The translations under genes were made by a program, and so were the position numbers. The notes beneath the pieces are model-generated. The model searched no databases, had not been told where the DNA came from, and saw only the letters and a program-made list of their open reading frames with translations. Below are positions 31,003-35,577 of a stretch of DNA of 35,577 nt, piece by piece. Numbering within the stretch: position 1 is the first letter of the stretch; each line of letters opens with the position of its first letter. The DNA comes from Chara braunii (lineage: Eukaryota > Streptophyta > Charophyceae > Charales > Characeae), in assembly GCA_003427395.1 (NCBI GenBank), contig BFEA01000059.1, forward strand, positions 1,572,177-1,607,753, written 5' to 3'.

Positions 31003-31470
31003 GAAAAATTTCCTAAAAATAAATAATCATTCTATAGTAAAATTACCATCTAAATTTTAAATTTTCATTCCATCTTAAAAAATGTCATTCCAATTTCAAA
31101 AATTTTCATCTTACTTGTGAACTTTCATTCCAAGAATAGGGTATCCCTTCTTATTTGGACTGCATGCTAGAGATGGAATGAAAGTCTGGATGAGTTCATG
31201 AAATATTTTAATTGGACTGTCATTCTAAATAAGGATTTACAGTCATAAATAGATCAATCCAATCCAAATTAGAAGATATTTGTTGTAGTAGAATGAAAAT
31301 TTAATTAAACCATTTCATGAACTCTTCCAGACTTTCATTCCATCTTGAACAAATAGATGTAGTTGGAAGAAAAAACCCATATTTAGACGGGAACTTATCA
31401 GATAAAACTGAAAATTTTAGAATTGGACGAACATTGGAATGATAATTTATAAATGTAAAGGATTTTTTTT
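31003..31470. mobile_element. AT-rich fold-back (MITE-like) element
   Basis: Outer ends (31003-31032 and the complement of 31437-31467) are ~75% similar, both reading AAAA-TCCT...AATNATCATTC. Inside is a stronger inverted repeat: 31172-31204 and 31312-31344 match at 32 of 33 bases (GATGGAATGAAAGTCTGGA...), with weaker similarity extending ~30 bases into the loop. The word TTCATTCCA or its complement recurs at least six times. I could not define a target duplication, so the limits are approximate. Confidence 0.5.
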
Positions 31471-31725
31471 TAATGAAATATTTTTTCAGCTTTCATTTCT
31501 CGTAGGAATTTTTCTGTTGTGTACACCGTAGGATAGTGACGTGAAGGAGTCACGTCCAAAGTAGTCGAAACTAATGAAGAAGTCGGAGTCCTTAAAATAT
31601 TCGATGAAATAGAAGTCGAAGTCAATGTCGAAGCAGAATGCAACACACTGACATTCTGAAGTAGCGATGATGATCAAATACATAAAGCTGTGAATCAATG
31701 AAAAGATAGATATGTGATGAAAGGG

Positions 31726-32340
31726 TCAATCATCGTAACGCGTAGGGTGACGACAACATCGTAGCAAACTCATGGTGGCGTCCATTTGTTGTTGAAGAAC
31801 GACCACCGAGAAAGCGAACTCCTTCTCAACGATATCCTCAATCGGAGGAAAAGGAAGAGGGTCAGTTGGCACAACAACAGAAGATATCTCAACACGATGA
31901 GTACAATCATATGCACTCACCAAAGTCCTGGCGTGTTGTAAGTGCTCGATGAGTTCCTAAGTAGCCTCCTCATCATGATATTTTTTCTAACGCATAAGGT
32001 ACTCGATGTGTGAAGGGGTATCGTCGGCAACTCGGCGAGATACGATGTCGGAGACAACAAAGTCCTCGGGACCGTCATGATAAGTAGAAGACGCTCATAA
32101 AAACGTCCGGCAAACCACTTGGATGATCTGCCATAAGGACGCAGCAAAAAAACATGATAAACATTGCGTTTTCGAGCCTGTTAAAGATAATCAGACAACT
32201 TAACGTGGAAGCTGACCGGTCTATTAACAACATCAGAACCGATAGTCTATAGGATGCGACATGGACCGAAGAATCGACGTTTGAACTTGCAAAGCGCATT
32301 CGTTTCAAGCTACGAGTGACATTTGTCGACAAGCATGTAA
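31726..32340 (-). pseudogene. pol: Post-integrase region of the second gypsy element
   Basis: Frames at 32075-32332, 31917-32147 and 31726-31923 carry LLRPYGRSSKWFAG, the equivalent of the FHVSLLRPY segment that closes gypsy integrases, preceded by an RRFFGP-like stretch in another frame. An acidic tail with EIVEKEFAF-like text may be a degraded chromodomain-type end, but the aromatic cage residues are not recognisable. Confidence 0.55.
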
Positions 32341-32599
32341 TTAACGACTCTGAAAGAATGATCCTTCACTATTGGTTTGCTCGTGCGGCTACGCGGGTTT
32401 GGGAGGTGGCTATACTCTTACGCGTGCAATAAAAAAATCTCCGCCATATGCACGACCCAAACGTAAAATGCGAAATAAAAAAGTTCAGGGTGCACCTGCG
32501 AGGGTCAAAACAAATTAACGGACACTCGAGGGTGATAGTCGAGGTCACAATAATATGGCGACATCCCGTGGTCAGTGAGACAACGTGGTTGTAAGCAAT

Positions 32600-33050
32600 C
32601 TCTGTGTGAGCTAAGTATAAGTCTCGCTGTCGATCATCCCTAACAAACTTTTAGAGGATATTATCGAGATTTCCGTTTGTGATTTTTGTCTGACCATCCA
32701 ATCTAAGGGTGGTAAGACAGCGAAACATGGAGTTGAGATCCATATGCATCATGTAGGCATCGCCAGAACGTGTTGGTGAAGCACTGATCACAATTAACGA
32801 TGATGCTCTGAGATAGGTTTTGGTCTCTCACGACTCGTTTGAAGACGCGGTCGGCGACCTCACGGCCGCCAATGCGATAGAGGTACATGATAAAATATGT
32901 GCGCTTCGTGAAACGATCGACCACAACTTAGATAACATCATAACCTCGCTAAGTGGGAGCGCAGAGCGGACCAACAAAGCCTATAAAGATAGACTGCCAA
33001 CAACCCTCGGATATGGGTAGAGGCAAGAATAACCCATATGAAAGATGATT
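32600..33050 (-). pseudogene. pol: Integrase core remnant
   Basis: The frame 32703-32924 reads VDRFTKRTYFIMY, an A-RVFKRVVRDQNLSQSII helix-turn and VNCDQCFTNTFWRCLHDAYGSQL with SLSYHP. These correspond to VDRFSKMAHF, the LP-SIVSDRD-FTS-FW segment and the TAYHPQTDG end. The catalytic Asp of SDRD reads NCDQ, so the D-D-E site is damaged. Upstream in another frame is LPISEGCWQSIFIGFVGPL, matching the W-S-DFI-GLP entry block. Confidence 0.7.
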
Positions 33051-33449
33051 TACACTGTTCACCTCCTCGCAGGAGGATACTCCTGGACGTATCTCTGGAG
33101 GAATTCCTTCGCTTTGGCTAAACGTATAGATGGCAAACTTGATTCATATTCTTCTGGAAGTTTATATGATCGACAACAGTTTGGTCATGAAACTCTACTA
33201 CGACCTGAACAAAAAGTTGTTCAATGGAGAGAACTCATACACGTGGTTCTCGACGACTACACTTACCATGCCAGTACAGAAGATCGTTCGCACCTAGGGA
33301 ACATGAAAAAACGATGACGTTGCTACAATTTTGTGTAAATGTTGTGAAAATTGAGGCAGTGACAATACTGAGTGTGGAACGCAGCGGTCACCTAATCCTT
33401 AACGGTGGTGACTGAGACGGTAGAGAGCTAGATAGGGTCCTGATTGTGA

Positions 33450-33720
33450 TCAGATCGACGAGATAAGGCATTGAAAACTCGATTTATTTCACTCTTGATA
33501 GACTAAGTGGTGAAAGTGAATTGAGATAAGTTGCGTCACCAACGTCCCTGTCGAGGGGAAAATGGTTTTCGTGAGGAAAACTACGACAACAAAGTTGTCT
33601 GTGAGTACAGTGAAATACATCATGTGCAGGTAATCACGCCAATACCGAGTAGCATAAACTACCGCGAAAACCTCACGTTCGTCAACAATGTAGGTTATCT
33701 AAGCCGACCATAATTGACGG
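33450..33720 (-). pseudogene. pol: RNase H domain remnant
   Basis: In the frame covering 33624-33680 the text is EREVFAVVYATRYWRDYLH, the RNase H block ExELLAVVxALxxWRxYL with its catalytic Glu present. It is followed by FTVLTDN, the block carrying a catalytic Asp. The rest is frameshifted. Confidence 0.7.
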
Positions 33721-33949
33721 GAATAATTAGTGTTAGTCGAAAAGTAGTGTCAGTAGGAGGAGGAGGACAGTGGAGGAAATGACGATGAGAGGAATAGGGT
33801 GTGGTAAAAACCACCAAGGAAAGTTCATATCCTGCAAATTATAATGCATCATTACTAAGGATAAAAGAGCGATCAAAATCGAGGAAACAAAGAATAACCA
33901 CAAAAGTTACTGTCATCTTGAAGGCACGAAAAACACCTTTTCAAAAGGA

Positions 33950-34960
33950 TATTAAGAAATAAGGCGAGTGTTTCGAGATAAACTTCCTACTGTAACTAAC
34001 AAGTTCTAAGAAACCGCAAAGTTGCTTAGGAGATGTGAGGGTAAGTCAATCCGTGAAAGCAGTGATCTCCGTATCATCCATATGGAAACCCTGGTCAGAC
34101 ACAATGTCATAGAAAGTCAAATTTGTGCTAGCAAAGAGACACTTACTGATTTTGGTATAAAAGTCTGAGAAAAGGTTAAAAAAGAGCCATAATGTTTTAA
34201 GGTTTTTTCTGCGTCATTATGAAAAACGTCCCACAAGCAATATTTGTCACAAATTCATAGAGTGGATAAGAAAAATATGTTTTCATGCAAAATTCGCTAT
34301 TATTCACTTTTTCTGGATTTTCGGGTTTTAAGGGTTGGACAAAACAATCATCTTCAGTACCTCAACAAACACCAAACTTGGCACACGCAAACCTTAACCA
34401 AAAATAAAACAGGCAAAAAAAAAAAGATTGCAAAAAATCCCCAAACACACTTTTCAGTGTCGGGATGTTAATCTAAGGCTGAAAATTGCGAGGTCATGTT
34501 AACCACTTGTAAAAAGTTGAAAGCACTGTAGGGCATCATAGAGATATGTCTGATATGATCTTCTACGATACCAATGTAAACCAAAATGTCGTTCGGATAC
34601 ACAAAAACGTACTTTTCAAGCATGTCTCTGAAAATATCGTTTATCGCCGTCTGGAAGGTGGCAGGTGCATTGGTGAGCATGAATAGCATCACCGTGAACT
34701 CATAGTGGGGGAAACGCGGTCTGGAAACAGTCTTCAATTGTTCCTCTGCAACAATGCGGATGCGGTGGTAACCACTACGAAGATCGATCTTTGTAAAAAA
34801 ACTGTTGTCTGTCAAACGGTTAAACAACTCATCAATACGAGGTATGGGATAATAAGTTTTAATCGTGTACCGGTTACGACCACAATAATCGATGCTGTGG
34901 TGGAGAGTCTCGTTCACTTTGCAAGCAAAGAGGACAGTTGCACCCCAAAAGGAGTTACTG
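33950..34960 (-). pseudogene. pol: Reverse transcriptase of the second gypsy element
   Basis: Frame 34468-34917 contains SIDYCGRNRYTIKTYYPIPRIDELF, TKIDLRSGYHRIRI, FTVMLFMLTNAPATFQ and FVYPNDILVY. The first catalytic Asp (KIDLRSG) is kept, whereas the usual YLDD or YIDD reads YPND. RT connection text, KCLFAS and FHMDDTEI then GFLELVSYSRKFI, resumes at 34150-33960. In between, 34230-34470 is A-rich and cannot be aligned to RT, possibly a further insertion. Confidence 0.8.
34230..34470. other. Possible small insertion inside the RT
   Basis: RT text stops near 34500 and resumes near 34225. The intervening ~240 bases are A-rich with a short plus-strand frame and no gypsy motif. I found no terminal repeats or duplication, so either insertion or heavy decay is possible. 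Confidence 0.35.
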
Positions 34961-35016
34961 GGTTATGAAACCCAGTCGAAAAAGTTCCTTAAACTGACGC
35001 TCCAGTTCTGTTGCCT

Positions 35017-35226
35017 TTAAAATCGAGAGTCAATAGGGTGCCTGATGGTGCACACGATAGTCAGGTACGAGCTGGAGTTTTTTACACCTCGCAACAAAAG
35101 GATCTCGCTATATGAGAAATACGGAGGGAAAACATCGTGGTACTCTCGAATTAGGTCGTGAACGGCGGACTGTAAGTTTATCATGAACCGCACAAATTCC
35201 TCAACATATGCCTCAGCGCGAGACAT
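35017..35226 (-). pseudogene. pol: Protease-RT linker of the second gypsy element
   Basis: The frame has DLIREYHDVFPPYFSYSE, matching the LLxxYxDVFPxDLP-x-PP-R linker that precedes RT in gypsy polyproteins, then RGV and a TI-HPIDSRF segment. Upstream frames up to the window end are Pro/Ser/Thr-rich without a protease motif. Confidence 0.6.
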
Positions 35227-35577
35227 GGGTGTTTACTACACAATGAGTGGCGCAAGAGCATGGGATATCAAAGGAGTATCCACAGGCGGAGAGGTAGATA
35301 TCGTGAGGGGAGCTGCTAAGATGGAGGAAGGGTCGGGTTGATCGAACTCCAAACATATGAGTTCAACGTTCGGGCAAATAGGGACTAGAGAAAATTCATG
35401 ATATTCACCGAGTAGATTGTAACGTTCTGCTGACGAATGAAGTCATCGACGCGGTGACAGTTGAGACACTTCCACTCTTCAGGGATTGGAGTATTGTTAG
35501 GGGGGTGGAGGATGGGGAGGTTGATGTTGCTTGTTGAGAGGGTGCAATGGAAAATAAGTGCATAGCGTATTGGTGGT

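Larger units (their letters stand above)
31726..35577 (-). mobile_element. Second Ty3/gypsy retrotransposon, decayed, running off the window end
   Basis: Minus-strand order: protease-RT linker (35226-35017), RT (34960-33950), RNase H (~33720-33450), integrase (~33050-32600), and post-integrase region (~32340-31726). This is the domain order of Ty3/gypsy. All parts are interrupted by stops and frame changes. No LTR is identified at the 31.7 kb side, and the gag/protease side lies beyond the window. It is diverged from the plus-strand gypsy at 22.7 kb, so the two are different families. Confidence 0.8.

Overview
This window looks like repeat-rich nuclear DNA of a streptophyte, most likely a charophyte alga. 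The reasons are a plant-style Ty3/gypsy gag with one zinc knuckle, a second gypsy element, a LINE, an Ulp1-protease transposon relic, a tRNA-derived SINE, miniature DNA transposons, and strongly mixed base composition. The phrasing of the gypsy gag and RT resembles what I remember of Chara braunii repeats, but that is recollection and was not searched. I see no gene that is clearly intact. Almost every coding stretch is a relic with stops or frameshifts, so most features are pseudogenes or repeats.

Layout: 1-3.1 kb is GC-rich and has promoter-like signals but no convincing gene. A putative LTR lies at 3.15-3.81 kb. From 4.6 to 6.5 kb there is an ~850-870 bp tandem repeat, with a further partial copy at 8.6-8.9 kb; the ~2.1 kb between carries a CT microsatellite and an unrecognised minus-strand relic. 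From 9.0 to 10.3 kb is a decayed coiled-coil repeat gene whose ~78 bp units have been inverted. At 10.4-12.2 kb (minus) is a transposase-like relic, facing away from an unrecognised plus-strand relic that starts at 12.29 kb.

From 13.0 to 14.9 kb about sixteen copies of a 24-bp near-palindrome (GAAGTTCG-n8-CGAACTTC) are strewn at ~60-240 bp intervals. They are followed at 15.0-18.9 kb by a large decayed plus-strand gene with a ParB/sulfiredoxin-like domain and a C-terminal segment that resembles a DNA-methyltransferase fold without its catalytic motifs. The same 24-mer, in a GAAGTCCG version, reappears on the other side at 19.45-22.57 kb. This combination is the most interesting thing in the window.

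From 22.7 to 25.0 kb a truncated plus-strand gypsy element (gag, zinc knuckle, protease, start of RT) is joined directly to a single-frame Ulp1/C48 protease relic (25.0-26.0 kb). From 27.1 to ~30.4 kb (minus) is a LINE with endonuclease and RT, split by two miniature elements, each flanked by a perfect 8-bp duplication; removing them rejoins the LINE reading frame. An AT-rich fold-back element lies at 31.0-31.5 kb. From 31.7 kb to the window end (minus) is a second decayed gypsy element in the order protease-RT linker, RT, RNase H, integrase, post-integrase region.
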